This document shows positions 55,491 through 64,000 of a DNA stretch of 64,000 nucleotides, one piece after another. Made by a program: the position numbers and the translations under genes. Positions within the stretch are counted from its first letter, which is position 1. Every line of letters starts with the position of its first letter. The notes below the pieces were generated by a model. The model was not told where the DNA came from. It did not search any database and was given only the letters and a program-made list of their open reading frames with translations. The DNA is from Metapseudomonas resinovorans DSM 21078 (GTDB taxonomy: Bacteria; Pseudomonadota; Gammaproteobacteria; Pseudomonadales; Pseudomonadaceae), in assembly GCF_000423545.1 (NCBI RefSeq), contig NZ_AUIE01000005.1:62001-126000 (forward strand), written 5' to 3'.

Positions 55491-55817
55491 TGGATACAGG
55501 TGGCCGAGCGCAGGGCCAATTTGTTGACAGAGGAAGCCTGGACGCCGCCTGTCGCCACTTTTGTGACAATTTGTCCTGCTTTTCGGCAGACCGGCCGTGG
55601 TGGCGCTACCCTGCAAAATGAAAGCTGAAACAATCACTCGACGAGTGAGTCAGTGGCCAGGTCCGCGCGGGGCTTGGCCAGGGTCTGGCGCTGTGTCTGC
55701 AGAGTCGGCCCGGGGGCGGCACTGCGTGGTGCCGCGAGGCCGATTCCACCGGCTTCTCGGATTAGCGGAAAAGCGAAAAAGCGGAACTCTCATCCATCGC
55801 TAAGAGGAGGTCGTTTC
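55491..55817. other. Intergenic region upstream of the RraB-like gene
   Basis: About 325 bases, no gene. A TTGACA at 55522-55527 could be a -35. A perfect 15-base palindrome lies at 55634-55648. No clear terminator is seen after the SDR gene. Confidence 0.4.
55634..55648. promoter_or_regulatory. Operator-like palindrome
   Basis: TCACTCG-A-CGAGTGA is a perfect 7-bp inverted repeat around one base, about 170 bases before the RraB-like gene. The compact size fits a dimeric repressor site, but no regulator is adjacent. Confidence 0.3.
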
Positions 55818-56159
55818 ATGAGCACAGCCTTCCACGATGATGTCAGCAGTAGTCTGTTGCGCCGCATGAAAGAAGGCGGTTTCGATTTTGCCCGTGTCCA
55901 TCCGATCGAGTTTTACGCCATCTTCCCCGACGAGGACCGGGCGCGACTGGCGGCGAAGAATTTTCGTGGTGAGTCCTTGAATGCCCAGGTATCGGTACGC
56001 GCCGACGGGGTCTGGCACCTGCAGGTGAGCAAGGTGATGTACGCCACCCACACGGGAATCGGTGATTTCGAGCACGATCTGGAGGCCCTGGTGGTCCCGC
56101 TCGGCGGTGTGCTCGATGGCTGGGGCGTGACCCAGGAAGTGGGCGTCACGCGACCTTGA
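55818..56159 (+). CDS. RraB-family protein (RNase E inhibitor-like)
   Basis: 113 residues. Resembles the RraB fold: FDFARVHPIEFYAIFPDEDRARLAAKNF, VSVRADGVWHLQVSKVMYATHTGIGDFEHDLEALVVPLGGVLDGWGV, ending with the characteristic DGWG near the C-terminus. RraB binds RNase E and alters mRNA decay in E. coli; this one is shorter and lacks the acidic tail, so function is by analogy. ATG at 55818 has a strong AGGAGG. Confidence 0.7.
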   Translation: MSTAFHDDVSSSLLRRMKEGGFDFARVHPIEFYAIFPDEDRARLAAKNFRGESLNAQVSVRADGVWHLQVSKVMYATHTGIGDFEHDLEALVVPLGGVLDGWGVTQEVGVTRP

Positions 56160-56330
56160 AGCCAGCCCGGTTCGTGGCGGTCAATTCGCTGCGAACCGGG
56201 CATTCCGGACAATTCTTCGGCTGGTTTTCCTTCCCCCCTCTGGCTCGCGTATTTCCTGCAAAAACATACACTTCCATTACTCGACCTCGGCATGGCCTTT
56301 GCCTCAGACTCCGCCAACGGAGGGGACCCC

Positions 56331-57038
56331 ATGACCGACATCCTGATTCTTACCCACGCGGATTTCTGCCCACCCGGCCACCTGGCCACCGTCCTGGACC
56401 GAGAGCAGCGCGACTTCACCGTATTGCGCACGGACCTGGGCGAACTGGATGGCTACGACCTGGACCGGCCCAAGGCCGTGGCCATCATGGGCGGGCCCAT
56501 GAGCGTCAACGACCCGCTGCCCTGGATCGGGGCGGAGGTCGACGCGTTGCGTCACTTCATCGCGCGCGATGTGCCGATGATCGGCCACTGCCTGGGCGGC
56601 CAGTTGCTGGCTCGTGCCCTGGGCGCCTCGGTGCACCGCATGCCCTACACCGAGATTGGCTGGCAGCCGCTGGAGAAGCGCGCGCTGGCGACGGACAACC
56701 CCTGGCTGGCGCACCTGCCACGGGAGTTCTCGATCTACCAATGGCACAGCGACACCTTCGACCTGCCTGAAGGCGCCCAGTGGCTGATGGACAGCCCCTG
56801 GTGCCCTAACCAGGGTTTTTCCTGGGGCAACAAGGTTCTGGGCCTGCAGGGCCATCCGGAAATGACCGAGGACCTCGTGCGGGGCTGGCTGACCGATTGG
56901 GCGCACCTGCTGGATGAGACCCAGCCCAGCCAGCAGGCCAGGGCACGCATGCTCGATGACCTGCCCACCAAGGTGGCGGCGCTGAACCAGGTGGCGGAAG
57001 GGTTCTACCGGAGATGGTTGAAGCTGGCATTTGGCTGA
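56331..57038 (+). CDS. Class I glutamine amidotransferase-like protein
   Basis: 235 residues. Triad: Cys in IGHCLGGQLLA, and His and Glu in GLQGHPEMTED. GMP-synthase-type GATase domain as a stand-alone protein; members hydrolyse gamma-glutamyl bonds or glutamine. ATG at 56331 follows GGAGGGG. The partner or substrate is unknown; no polyamine-glutamylation genes are immediately adjacent, although a polyamine transporter lies downstream. Confidence 0.85.
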   Translation: MTDILILTHADFCPPGHLATVLDREQRDFTVLRTDLGELDGYDLDRPKAVAIMGGPMSVNDPLPWIGAEVDALRHFIARDVPMIGHCLGGQLLARALGASVHRMPYTEIGWQPLEKRALATDNPWLAHLPREFSIYQWHSDTFDLPEGAQWLMDSPWCPNQGFSWGNKVLGLQGHPEMTEDLVRGWLTDWAHLLDETQPSQQARARMLDDLPTKVAALNQVAEGFYRRWLKLAFG

Positions 57039-57043
57039 ATGGC

Positions 57044-57137
57044 CTGTGGGGGCGATTTCAATCGCCAAGGGCAGCAATGCTGCTCCCTGCGGGCTCGAAG
57101 GGCAGACCTTCGGCCTGCTTGGCGAATGAGTTGGCTG
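57044..57137. repeat. Dispersed palindromic repeat, family A
   Basis: Begins TGTGGGGGCGATTTCAATCG and ends GGCGAATGAGTTGGC, with inner hairpins. It continues into the composite element at 57119-57299. Confidence 0.7.
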
Positions 57138-57299
57138 TGTCTGCGTTAGCTGTTGCTAGAGGGCAACCGGTGAACCTGGACGCCTGTAGGAGCCAGCTTG
57201 CTGGCGAAAATGTCCGCGTTCGCTAGCAAGCTAGCTCCTACAAGGGATTCCAGGACCTTCAACACTTTACGCAGACATAGCCAATGAGTTCGCCCCTAC
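57119..57299. repeat. Composite nested palindrome (family A arms around a family B hairpin)
   Basis: Outer arms: GCGAATGAGTTGGCTGTGTC (from 57122, continuing TGCG) against GCAGACATAGCCAATGAGTT (57271-57290), imperfectly inverted. Inside is the GTAGGAGCCAGCTTGCTGGC / GCTAGCAAGCTAGCTCCTAC hairpin (57186-57242). A partial version of the same arrangement is at 63048-63164. Confidence 0.65.
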
Positions 57300-57339
57300 G
57301 GAAAGCAGTTCTCCCCGACAGGTACTTCTGCCTCCACCG

Positions 57340-58764
57340 CTAGTGCTTGATCATCACATGCCGCACCACGGTGTAATCTTCCAGGCCGTACATGGACAGG
57401 TCCTTGCCGTAGCCGGACTGTTTGAAGCCGCCGTGGGGCATTTCGTTGGTGAGCATGAAGTGGGTGTTGATCCAGGTGCAGCCGTATTGCAGCCGTGATG
57501 CCACGGCCGCGGCGCGGCCCACGTCGCGGGTCCAGAGTGATGACGCCAGGCCGTAGTCGGAGTCGTTGGCCCAGCGTACGGCCTCATCCACGTCGCTGAA
57601 GGGCGTAACCGTCACCACCGGGCCGAACACTTCCCGCTGCACGATCTCATCATCCTGTTTCGCATGGGCCACCACTGTCGGCTCGTAGAAGAAGCCGCTG
57701 CCGGCCACCGGCTTGCCGCCTGTGGCGATCTGGATGTGGGGCAGGGTGCTGGCGCGTTCGACGAAGCCGGCTACCCGCTCGCGCTGGCTCTGGGTGATCA
57801 GCGGGCCGAGCTCGGTGGCTGGGTCGTTCTGCAGGCCGGTCTTGAGACTGGACACCGCGCTGGCCAGGTCGGCCACGAAGTTGTCGTAGATCTTCTTGCC
57901 GGCGTAGATGCGGCAGGCGGCGGTGCAGTCCTGCCCGGCGTTGTAGAAGCCGAAGGTGCGGATGCCGGCGACCACGTCGGCGAGGTCCGCATCATCGAAG
58001 ACGATCACCGGCGCCTTGCCGCCCAGTTCCATGTGGGTGCGCTTCACGCTGTCGGCGGCACTGCGGATGATGGCCTTGCCGGTGCCGACCGAGCCGGTGA
58101 GGGACACCATGCGCACCAGCGGGTGCGACACCAGCGGGCTGCCCACGGTCGGGCCACGGCCCAGGACGATGTTCACCACGCCCGCTGGAAGCAGTTCGGC
58201 GATGAATTCGGCCAGGCGCAGGGCGGTGAGGGGCGTCTGTTCCGAAGGCTTGAGTACCACGGTGTTGCCGGCCGCCAGTGCCGGTCCCAGCTTCCAGGCG
58301 GCCATCATCAACGGGTAGTTCCACGGGGCGATGGAGGCAATCACGCCGACCGGGTCGCGGCGGATCATCGAGGTGAAGCCTGGCAGGTATTCACCTGCCG
58401 CAGAACCGCTCATGCAGCGGCTGGCGCCGGCGAAGAAGCGGAACACATCGGCCACCGCCGGGATTTCGTCGTTCAGCGCCGCGGCGTAGGGTTTGCCGCA
58501 GTTGTCCGACTCCAGCGTCGCCAGTTCTTCGGCATGGCCTTCGATGGTGTCCGCGAGCTTCAGCAACAAGGTGGCGCGGTCGCGCGGCGAAGTTCGCGCC
58601 CAGCCCTCGAAGGCTGCGTCGGCAGCGCGCACGGCCGCGTCGACTTGCGCTTCGCTGGCCTCGGGAATCTTCACCAGCACGGTGCCGGTGGCCGGGTTGA
58701 GCACGTCCAGCGCCTCGCCTTCGCCGGAGGCGAACTGGCCGTTGATCAGGAGTTTGGTTTGCAT
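57340..58764 (-). CDS. patD: Gamma-aminobutyraldehyde dehydrogenase
   Basis: 474 residues of the ALDH superfamily, very close to E. coli YdcW/PatD. Catalytic Cys in [16 protein letters not shown], Glu in [11 protein letters not shown], and NAD-binding [16 protein letters not shown]. The C-terminus ([30 protein letters not shown]) matches the family. It oxidises 4-aminobutanal from putrescine to GABA. It is the last gene after the polyamine-type ABC transporter ydcSTUV. Confidence 0.94.
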   Translation of the reverse strand: MQTKLLINGQFASGEGEALDVLNPATGTVLVKIPEASEAQVDAAVRAADAAFEGWARTSPRDRATLLLKLADTIEGHAEELATLESDNCGKPYAAALNDEIPAVADVFRFFAGASRCMSGSAAGEYLPGFTSMIRRDPVGVIASIAPWNYPLMMAAWKLGPALAAGNTVVLKPSEQTPLTALRLAEFIAELLPAGVVNIVLGRGPTVGSPLVSHPLVRMVSLTGSVGTGKAIIRSAADSVKRTHMELGGKAPVIVFDDADLADVVAGIRTFGFYNAGQDCTAACRIYAGKKIYDNFVADLASAVSSLKTGLQNDPATELGPLITQSQRERVAGFVERASTLPHIQIATGGKPVAGSGFFYEPTVVAHAKQDDEIVQREVFGPVVTVTPFSDVDEAVRWANDSDYGLASSLWTRDVGRAAAVASRLQYGCTWINTHFMLTNEMPHGGFKQSGYGKDLSMYGLEDYTVVRHVMIKH

Positions 58765-58785
58765 GAGACAGGTCCTCGTGCGGAC

Positions 58786-58886
58786 TAGCCCCTCTCCCCC
58801 AGGGAGAAGGGTTGGGGTGAGGGAAGTTCGGTGTGGCTCGGACCACCCTCACCCCCGGCCCCTCTCCCGGAGGGAGAGGGGAGCAA
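58786..58886. repeat. Inverted pair of family C repeats between ydcV and patD
   Basis: CCCCTCTCCCCCAGGGAGAA (58790 onward) with GGGGTGAGGG and, about 40 bases on, CCCTCACCCCC and CCCCTCTCCCGGAGGGAGAGG. The two copies are inverted relative to each other and could form a long cruciform or RNA stem. Confidence 0.7.
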
Positions 58887-58912
58887 AGCCGGGTGAGGGT
58901 ATGCATGTGTGT

Positions 58913-59719
58913 TCACTTCCCACCCCCTGCCACTGCCTCGGTCCCCCGCGTGAGGTAGTAGGCGCCGAGAATGGGTAGCATGGTGGCGAGCATCACCAGC
59001 AGGGCGACGACGTTGGTCACCGGGACGTCGCGCGGGCGGCTGAGTTGGCTGAGCAGCCAGAGCGGCAGGGTCTGTTCGTGGCCAGCGGTGAAGGTGGTGA
59101 CGATGATCTCGTCGAAAGACAGCGCGAAGGCCAGCATGCCGCCTGCCAGCAGGGCGGTGGCGATGTTCGGCAGGATGATGTAGCGAAAGGTCTGCCAGCC
59201 ATCGGCGCCCAGGTCCATGGAGGCTTCGATCAGGCTCTGGGAGGTGCGGCGGAAGCGCGCGATCACGTTGTTGTAGACGATCACTACGCAGAAGGTGGCG
59301 TGGCCGACGACGATGGTGAAGATGCCCGGTTCGATGCCGAGGGTCTTGAACGCGGAGAGCAGGGCGATGCCGGTGATGATGCCGGGCAGGGCGATGGGCA
59401 GGATCAGCATCAGGGTGATGCTTTCCTTGCCGAAGAAGTCGCGACGATAGAGCGCGGCGGCGGCCAGGGTGCCGAGTACCATGGCCAGGGCGGTGGCCAT
59501 GCACGCGACCTTCACCGACAGGACGATGGCTTGCAACACATCCTCGCGGCCGAACACCACGGCAAACCATTCCAGGGTGAAGCCTTGCAACGGGAAGCTG
59601 TAGGACGACTCCTCGGTGTTGAAGGCATAGAGCAGGATCACCAGGATCGGGAAGTGCAGGAACACCAGCCCGCCCCAAGCGGCCAGGCGCAGGCCCCAGG
59701 ATGCTCGTTCAGAGTGCAT
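58913..59719 (-). CDS. ydcV: Polyamine-type ABC transporter permease (PotI/YdcV-like)
   Basis: 268 residues with 6 membrane helices and the permease EAA-type loop [22 protein letters not shown]. It overlaps the upstream permease gene by 11 bases (59709-59719). Second inner-membrane channel subunit for the ydcS system. Confidence 0.92.
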   Translation of the reverse strand: MHSERASWGLRLAAWGGLVFLHFPILVILLYAFNTEESSYSFPLQGFTLEWFAVVFGREDVLQAIVLSVKVACMATALAMVLGTLAAAALYRRDFFGKESITLMLILPIALPGIITGIALLSAFKTLGIEPGIFTIVVGHATFCVVIVYNNVIARFRRTSQSLIEASMDLGADGWQTFRYIILPNIATALLAGGMLAFALSFDEIIVTTFTAGHEQTLPLWLLSQLSRPRDVPVTNVVALLVMLATMLPILGAYYLTRGTEAVAGGGK

Positions 59720-60647
59720 CGAAAGCTCCCAGCCGTTTGGCGATGGACAGGTAAATGGCGATCAGCACGATCGGTACCAGGGTGAAGGCCGCCGCCAGCG
59801 GGATATTGCCCACCGAACCCTGCTGCACGTAGACCATGGTGCCGATGAACAGGCCGCTAGGCCCCACCAGCTGCGGAATGATGAAGTCGCCCAGAGTCAG
59901 GCTGAAGGTGAAGATCGAACCGGCCACCACGCCGGGGAAGGCCAGCGGCAGGATCACTTGGGCGAAGGTTTGCCGGGGCCTGGCGCCGAGATCCGCCGAA
60001 GCTTGCAGCAGCGACGGCGGCAGGCGCTCAAGGGAGGCCTGGATCGGCAGGATCATGAACGGCAGCCAGATGTAGGTGAACACCAGGAAGCGCCCGAGGT
60101 GTGAAGTGGACAGGGTGTTGCCGCCGACGCCGGGCACAGTCAGCAGGGCGCCCAGCAGACCCTCCAGGTGCAGTTGCTGGATCAGCCAGTAGAGGATGCC
60201 GCCCTTGGCCAGGATTACCGTCCAGGCGTAGGCCTTGACGATGTAGCTGGCCCACATGGGCAGCATCACGGCGATATAGAAGAAGGCTTTTTCTTTCGGC
60301 GTGGCAAAGCGCGCCATGTAGTAAGCGATGGGGAACGCCAACACCGCGCTGGCCAGGCTCACGGCGATGGCCATGGTCAGGGTGCGCAGGATGATGTCGT
60401 AGTTGGCCGGGTTGAACAGGGCGGCGTAGTTGGCCAGGGTCAGGTCCGGCGTCACCGCCATGGTGAAGTCATCGAAGGTGTAGAAACTCTGCCAGAGCAG
60501 GGCGAACAGCGAGCCTACGTAGACCACGCCGAACCAGAGCAGCGGCGGCGTCAACAGCAGCAGCAGGTAGAGCGTGGATCGGCGGTAGAGCAGGTTGGAC
60601 AACCCGCGCAGCGGGCCGCTCTGATGGCTGGCGATGACGGTGCTCAT
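59709..60647 (-). CDS. ydcU: Polyamine-type ABC transporter permease (PotH/YdcU-like)
   Basis: 312 residues with 6 membrane helices and the EAA-type loop [25 protein letters not shown]. It starts 4 bases after the ATPase stop. First channel subunit of the transporter. Confidence 0.92.
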   Translation of the reverse strand: MSTVIASHQSGPLRGLSNLLYRRSTLYLLLLLTPPLLWFGVVYVGSLFALLWQSFYTFDDFTMAVTPDLTLANYAALFNPANYDIILRTLTMAIAVSLASAVLAFPIAYYMARFATPKEKAFFYIAVMLPMWASYIVKAYAWTVILAKGGILYWLIQQLHLEGLLGALLTVPGVGGNTLSTSHLGRFLVFTYIWLPFMILPIQASLERLPPSLLQASADLGARPRQTFAQVILPLAFPGVVAGSIFTFSLTLGDFIIPQLVGPSGLFIGTMVYVQQGSVGNIPLAAAFTLVPIVLIAIYLSIAKRLGAFDAL

Positions 60648-60650
60648 GGC

Positions 60651-61661
60651 CTACTCGCTGAGCGCAACCATCGCGCTGCGCGCCCAGCAGGCGTCTACCT
60701 GCTGGCCGGGCTGCGGACGTGCACTGTCGGTCTCTTCGCCATTGGGCAGGCTGACCGCCAGACGCCCGCCACCTTCCAGGTTGAGTTCGTAGCGGCTGCT
60801 GGCGCCGAGGTACTGCACGTCGTGCACCGTGCCGCTGACCTGCAGTTCGCCGTTGCTGGCACTGCCGAAGCGCACATGCTCGGGGCGCAACGAGAAAGCG
60901 CCCATGTTGCCGGTGAGACGCTGGGCCAGTTCCCCGGAGAGGACATTGGCGGTGCCGACGAATTCGGCGACGAAGCGGGTACGCGGCTGTCGATAGAGGT
61001 TCTGCGGGCTGTCCACCTGCTCGATGCGGCCCTTGTTGAAGACCGCCACGCGGTCGGACATGGACAGCGCCTCGCCCTGGTCGTGGGTGACGAAGATGAA
61101 GGTGATGCCCAGTTGGCGCTGCAGCTTCTTCAGCTCCACCTGCATCTGTTCGCGCAGTTTCAGGTCCAGCGCGCCGAGCGGTTCGTCCAACAGCAGCACG
61201 CGCGGTCGGTTGATCAATGCGCGGGCCAGGGCCACGCGCTGGCGCTGGCCACCGGATAGCTGCGCCGGCTTGCGCTCGCCGTAGCCGGGCAAGGCGACCA
61301 TGGCGAGCGCTTCCTCGGCACGGGCCAGGCGCTCGGCCTTGGCCACGCCTTTTACCTTCAGGCCGTAGGCGACGTTGTCGCGCACGCTCATGTGGGGGAA
61401 CAGCGCGTAGTCCTGGAACACGGTATTCACATCGCGCTCATAGGGCGGCAGGCCGGCGGCCTCTTCGCCGTGGATGCGGATGGAGCCTGAAGTGGGTTGC
61501 TCGAAGCCGGCGATCAGGCGCAGGCAGGTGGTCTTGCCCGAGCCTGAGGGGCCAAGCATGGAGAAGAACTCGCCGTCGCGAATCTCGATGGACACCCGAT
61601 CGACCGCCTTCACCTCGCCGTAGTGGCGGCAGACATCGGTGAACTGGACGGCTGTGGTCAT
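60651..61661 (-). CDS. ydcT: Polyamine-type ABC transporter ATP-binding protein (PotA/YdcT-like)
   Basis: 336 residues. Walker A GPSGSGKTTC, signature LSGGQRQRVALARAL, Walker B VLLLDEPLGALD, switch His in FVTHDQGEALSM, and a C-terminal TOBE domain from about 250. It energises import of the YdcS-bound substrate. ATG at 61661; separated from ydcS by 50 bases carrying a hairpin. Confidence 0.94.
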   Translation of the reverse strand: MTTAVQFTDVCRHYGEVKAVDRVSIEIRDGEFFSMLGPSGSGKTTCLRLIAGFEQPTSGSIRIHGEEAAGLPPYERDVNTVFQDYALFPHMSVRDNVAYGLKVKGVAKAERLARAEEALAMVALPGYGERKPAQLSGGQRQRVALARALINRPRVLLLDEPLGALDLKLREQMQVELKKLQRQLGITFIFVTHDQGEALSMSDRVAVFNKGRIEQVDSPQNLYRQPRTRFVAEFVGTANVLSGELAQRLTGNMGAFSLRPEHVRFGSASNGELQVSGTVHDVQYLGASSRYELNLEGGGRLAVSLPNGEETDSARPQPGQQVDACWARSAMVALSE

Positions 61662-61681
61662 GCTCGTGCTCCGGAGGATGG

Positions 61682-61709
61682 GCTCCCTCTCCCTCCGGGA
61701 GAGGGGAGC
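61682..61709 (-). repeat. Intercistronic hairpin between ydcS and ydcT (family C)
   Basis: GCTCCCTCTCCC (61682-61693) faces GGGAGAGGGGAGC (61697-61709) with one bulged base. Hairpins at this place commonly set a high binding-protein to low channel ratio; here that is inference. Confidence 0.65.
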
Positions 61710-61711
61710 TA

Positions 61712-62863
61712 TCAGCGCCCGCCCATGATCGCGATGTAGTCCTGGGTCCAGCGACTATAGGGCACGAACTTGCCACCCTCGGCCTGCGGGGTTTTCCAGA
61801 AGGCGATCTTGTCGAACTGGTCATAGCCATTGGTGGCGCAACCGCCGGGGCCGAGGAGTTCGCTGCTGGTGCAGCCACCGGCGACCACGGGCAGGGAGCC
61901 GAACCAGGCGGCCAGGTCACCCTGGACCTTGGGCTGCAGGGACCAATCCATCCACTTGTAGGCACAGTTCGGGTGCTTGGCGTCCACATGCAGCATGGTG
62001 GTGTCGGCCCATCCGGTGACGCCTTCCTTCGGGAACACGGTAGCGACTGGCTGGCCTTCGGCTTTCAGGGTGTTGGCCATGTAGCCCCAGGTGCTGGAGG
62101 CGGCCACGCCTTCGTTCTTGAAGTCGCTCATCTGCACGGTCGCGTCGTGCCAATAACGGTGTACCAGGCTGTGCTGCTTGCGCAGCAGGTCGAGCACGGC
62201 GGCGTACTGTTCTTCGGTCAGCTGGTAGGGGTCCTGGATGCCCAGTTCCGGTTTGGCGGACCTGAGGTAGAGGGCGGCGTCGGCGATGTAGATCGGGCCG
62301 TCGTAGGCCTGTACGCGGCCCTTGTTAGGCTTGCCGTCGGCCAGTTCCTGTGGCTCGAAGACCACGGCCCAGCTATCGGGCGCCTGCTTGTACAGCTTGG
62401 TGTTGTACATGAGCAGGTTCGGCCCCCACTGATAGGGCGTGCCGTAGTGCTGGCCGTTGACCGTGTGCCAGGGGGCGTCCTGGAGGCGTTCGTCGAGGGT
62501 CTTCCAGTTGGGGATCAGGGCGATGTTGACCGGCTGCACCCGCTTGCCGAATACCAGGCGCAGGGAGGCGTCGCCGGACGCGGTGACCAGGTCATAGCCG
62601 CCCTTGGCCATCAGGCTGACCATCTCGTCGGAGGTGGCGGCGGTCTTCACGTTGACCTTGCAGCCGGTGTCTTTCTCGAACTGGGTTACCCAGTCGTAGT
62701 TCTTGTCCGACTCGCCACGCTCGATGTAGCCGGGCCAGGCGATGATGTCGAGCTGACCTTCGCCGGCACCGACTTGCTTCAGCGGTTCGGCGGCCTGGGC
62801 GGAGGCAACGAGGCAGGCGCAACTGACGGCGAACGAAAGGAGAGCGGGGTTGAGCGAAGGCAT
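61712..62863 (-). CDS. ydcS: Polyamine-type ABC transporter substrate-binding protein (YdcS-like)
   Basis: 383 residues. A signal peptide (LNPALLSFAVSCACLVASAQA) is followed by a PotD-like periplasmic binding protein: GEGQLDIIAWPGYIERG, VTQFEKDTGCKVNVKTAATSDEMVSLM, NTLKAEGQPVATVFPKEGVTGWADT. Two conserved cysteines are near the C-terminus (VVAGGCTSSE, LGPGGCATNG). First gene of the leftward ydcSTUV-patD operon. ATG at 62863 follows CAGGAG; the longer frame is not used. Confidence 0.92.
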   Translation of the reverse strand: MPSLNPALLSFAVSCACLVASAQAAEPLKQVGAGEGQLDIIAWPGYIERGESDKNYDWVTQFEKDTGCKVNVKTAATSDEMVSLMAKGGYDLVTASGDASLRLVFGKRVQPVNIALIPNWKTLDERLQDAPWHTVNGQHYGTPYQWGPNLLMYNTKLYKQAPDSWAVVFEPQELADGKPNKGRVQAYDGPIYIADAALYLRSAKPELGIQDPYQLTEEQYAAVLDLLRKQHSLVHRYWHDATVQMSDFKNEGVAASSTWGYMANTLKAEGQPVATVFPKEGVTGWADTTMLHVDAKHPNCAYKWMDWSLQPKVQGDLAAWFGSLPVVAGGCTSSELLGPGGCATNGYDQFDKIAFWKTPQAEGGKFVPYSRWTQDYIAIMGGR

Positions 62864-63183
62864 TGTCGACTCCTGTTGTACATGACGTGCGGAGCCTGTT
62901 CGGCGGAACTGCGTGCCGTTGGCGGTGCGGCGAATGCGAGCCGAAAAAAGCAGTTGCTGCTCGCATTCAGCAGCGTAGTTCGGGGCTTTGGGGCTGACAA
63001 GGAAGGAGCGGAGGGAGGTGGCGGCGCGGCGGATCGGGGCGGATATCCGTGGAGGCGAATTCATTGGCTATGTCTGCATTACGTGTTGCAGGCAGCTGCA
63101 TGCCCGTAGGAGCTGGCTTGCCAGCGAATGGCCCCGTTTCGCTGGCAAGCCAGCTCCTACAAGGAAGTTGACCACTCGCACGC
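62864..63183. other. Intergenic region with repeats, no gene
   Basis: About 320 bases between ydcS and the peroxiredoxin gene. The left 120 bases should contain the ydcS promoter; the right part is the repeat at 63048-63164. Confidence 0.5.
63048..63164. repeat. Composite repeat: family A half plus family B hairpin
   Basis: GGAGGCGAATTCATTGGCTA and TGTCTGCATTACG precede the perfect-arm hairpin GTAGGAGCTGGCTTGCCAGC (63106-63125) against GCTGGCAAGCCAGCTCCTAC (63142-63161). It mirrors one half of the element at 57119-57299. Confidence 0.75.
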
Positions 63184-63735
63184 TCAGAAATGAATGGTCG
63201 CTTCGCCCTTGTGCCAGTTGCAGGGGCACAGCTCCTCGGTCAGCAGGGCGTCGAGCAGGCGCAGGGTTTCCTGGGGGTTGCGGCCTACCAGCAGGTCATT
63301 CACCGAGACATGGCGGATGACGTTGTCCGGATCGATGATGAAGGTCGCGCGCAGGGCTACGCCTTCGCGGCGGTCAAGGATGCCCAGGGCGCTGGACAGC
63401 TCGTGTCGGGTGTCGGCCAGCCAGGGGAAGCTCAGGCCTTTCAGGTCCTTGTGGTCGCGGCGCCAGGCGAGGTGGACGAACTCGCTGTCAGTGGATGCAC
63501 CGATCAGCTGAGTATCTCGGTCGTTGAACTGCTCCAGCAGGTCGCCGAAGGCCCTGATTTCGGTCGGGCAGACGAAGGTGAAGTCGTTCGGCCAGAAGAA
63601 CAGCACCTTCCACTTGCCACGGTAGCTGTCCTGGTTGACCCGCTTGAAGGCGCTCTCAGGGCTGGGTGCGTGTTCCGAATCATGGTCCACCGCCTGCAGG
63701 TCGAATGCCGGCAGTTTGTCTCCGATGGTGAGCAT
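63184..63735 (-). CDS. Peroxiredoxin (AhpC/TSA family)
   Basis: 183 residues. The peroxidatic Cys is in FTFVCPTEIRAF, and the C-terminal EELCPCNWHKGE supplies resolving cysteines. Thioredoxin fold; it reduces hydrogen peroxide and organic hydroperoxides. I start at ATG 63735 (MLTIGDKLPAFDLQAV), the family N-terminus; the frame extends 45 bases upstream. It resembles AhpC1/alkyl hydroperoxide reductase C-like proteins but without an adjacent ahpF or ahpD. Confidence 0.9.
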   Translation of the reverse strand: MLTIGDKLPAFDLQAVDHDSEHAPSPESAFKRVNQDSYRGKWKVLFFWPNDFTFVCPTEIRAFGDLLEQFNDRDTQLIGASTDSEFVHLAWRRDHKDLKGLSFPWLADTRHELSSALGILDRREGVALRATFIIDPDNVIRHVSVNDLLVGRNPQETLRLLDALLTEELCPCNWHKGEATIHF

Positions 63736-64000
63736 GGCAGGTTTGCTCCAAGGCAGGATGGAGGCACTGGAATGGAGCAAGTATGGAAGGCTCCCGGGAG
63801 CTTGGAAAATGTGCTCGGGCTATACCGTCCATAGAAGGCGCTCCGTGACCATAGGTCGACGAGTTATAGGGCAAATTCCAAATCGCAACATATGTATAGA
63901 ACAATCGGACCCTAGTGGTCACACAAGGCCGGACTAGACTGTCTGTTCCAGGGATGGCGGTGCCCCCAGGCGCAATCAGGGGAACACCTCGCCGTCGCAA
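63736..64000. other. Upstream region of the peroxiredoxin gene, window end
   Basis: No gene is supported. The stretch 63860-63910 is A/T-rich (CATATGTATAGAACAAT) and may hold the peroxiredoxin promoter and another promoter leading out of the window. Confidence 0.4.

Noticed and set aside
1-64000. CRISPR arrays, rRNA and tRNA genes
   Set aside because: No regularly spaced identical repeats and no cloverleaf or rRNA-like sequence were seen; the only repeats are short dispersed palindromes.

Overview
The window reads as chromosomal DNA of a high-GC gammaproteobacterium, most likely a Pseudomonas. The dgt, azoR, ybiT, kdpFABCDE, ydcSTUV-patD and BvgS/BvgA-type proteins look pseudomonad, and the gaps carry short palindromic repeats typical of that genus. 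Genus assignment is inference; there is no rRNA, tRNA or CRISPR array here. Function calls rest on motifs and remembered family resemblance, not on database searches.

Left part (1-11.8 kb): a sensory/cyclic-di-GMP block. A membrane HD-type phosphohydrolase, cut by the window edge, is divergent from a BvgA-like regulator and its BvgS-like hybrid kinase. A FUSC-type membrane protein, a dGTPase, an intact-motif EAL protein and a yqjDEK-like envelope trio follow. From 12 to 20.7 kb lie housekeeping genes: Amt transporter, azoreductase, ABC-F ATPase, aldo/keto reductase, small proteins, parvulin, a PilT/PilU-type ATPase and a DJ-1/PfpI protein. Between the aldo/keto reductase and a 61-residue gene is a candidate small RNA with a Pho-box-like promoter.

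Middle (20.7-37.4 kb): acetoacetate/short-chain acid use (acetoacetyl-CoA synthetase, LysR regulator, CoA-transferase A/B, thiolase, AtoE permease), then the complete kdpFABC-kdpDE potassium system and a glutaminase. A BRO-N protein (37.9-38.4 kb) has a structured leader whose loop can pair with its own ribosome-binding site. This is the most unusual signal in the window.

Accessory block (38.9-49.3 kb): visibly lower in GC than its flanks. One leftward operon (SDR, thiolase, enoyl-CoA hydratase, MaoC hydratase) lies divergent to an AraC regulator, followed by an AAHS-type MFS importer, a nitroreductase-family protein, an acyl-CoA ligase and an OprD-type porin. Together these form an uptake, CoA activation and beta-oxidation-like route without an acyl-CoA dehydrogenase, which suggests an alpha,beta-unsaturated (for example cinnamate- or tiglate-like) acid. 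The substrate is not proven.

Right part (49.7-64 kb): a patatin-like phospholipase, a small lipoprotein, an AraC regulator divergent from a Baeyer-Villiger monooxygenase/esterase/SDR operon, an RraB-like protein, a class I glutamine amidotransferase, a polyamine-type ABC transporter with aminobutyraldehyde dehydrogenase (ydcSTUV-patD), and a peroxiredoxin. Several families of palindromic repeats fill the gaps. Two operons (kdp, ydc) carry the same hairpin family between cistrons, and one repeat supplies the C-terminus of acetoacetyl-CoA synthetase.
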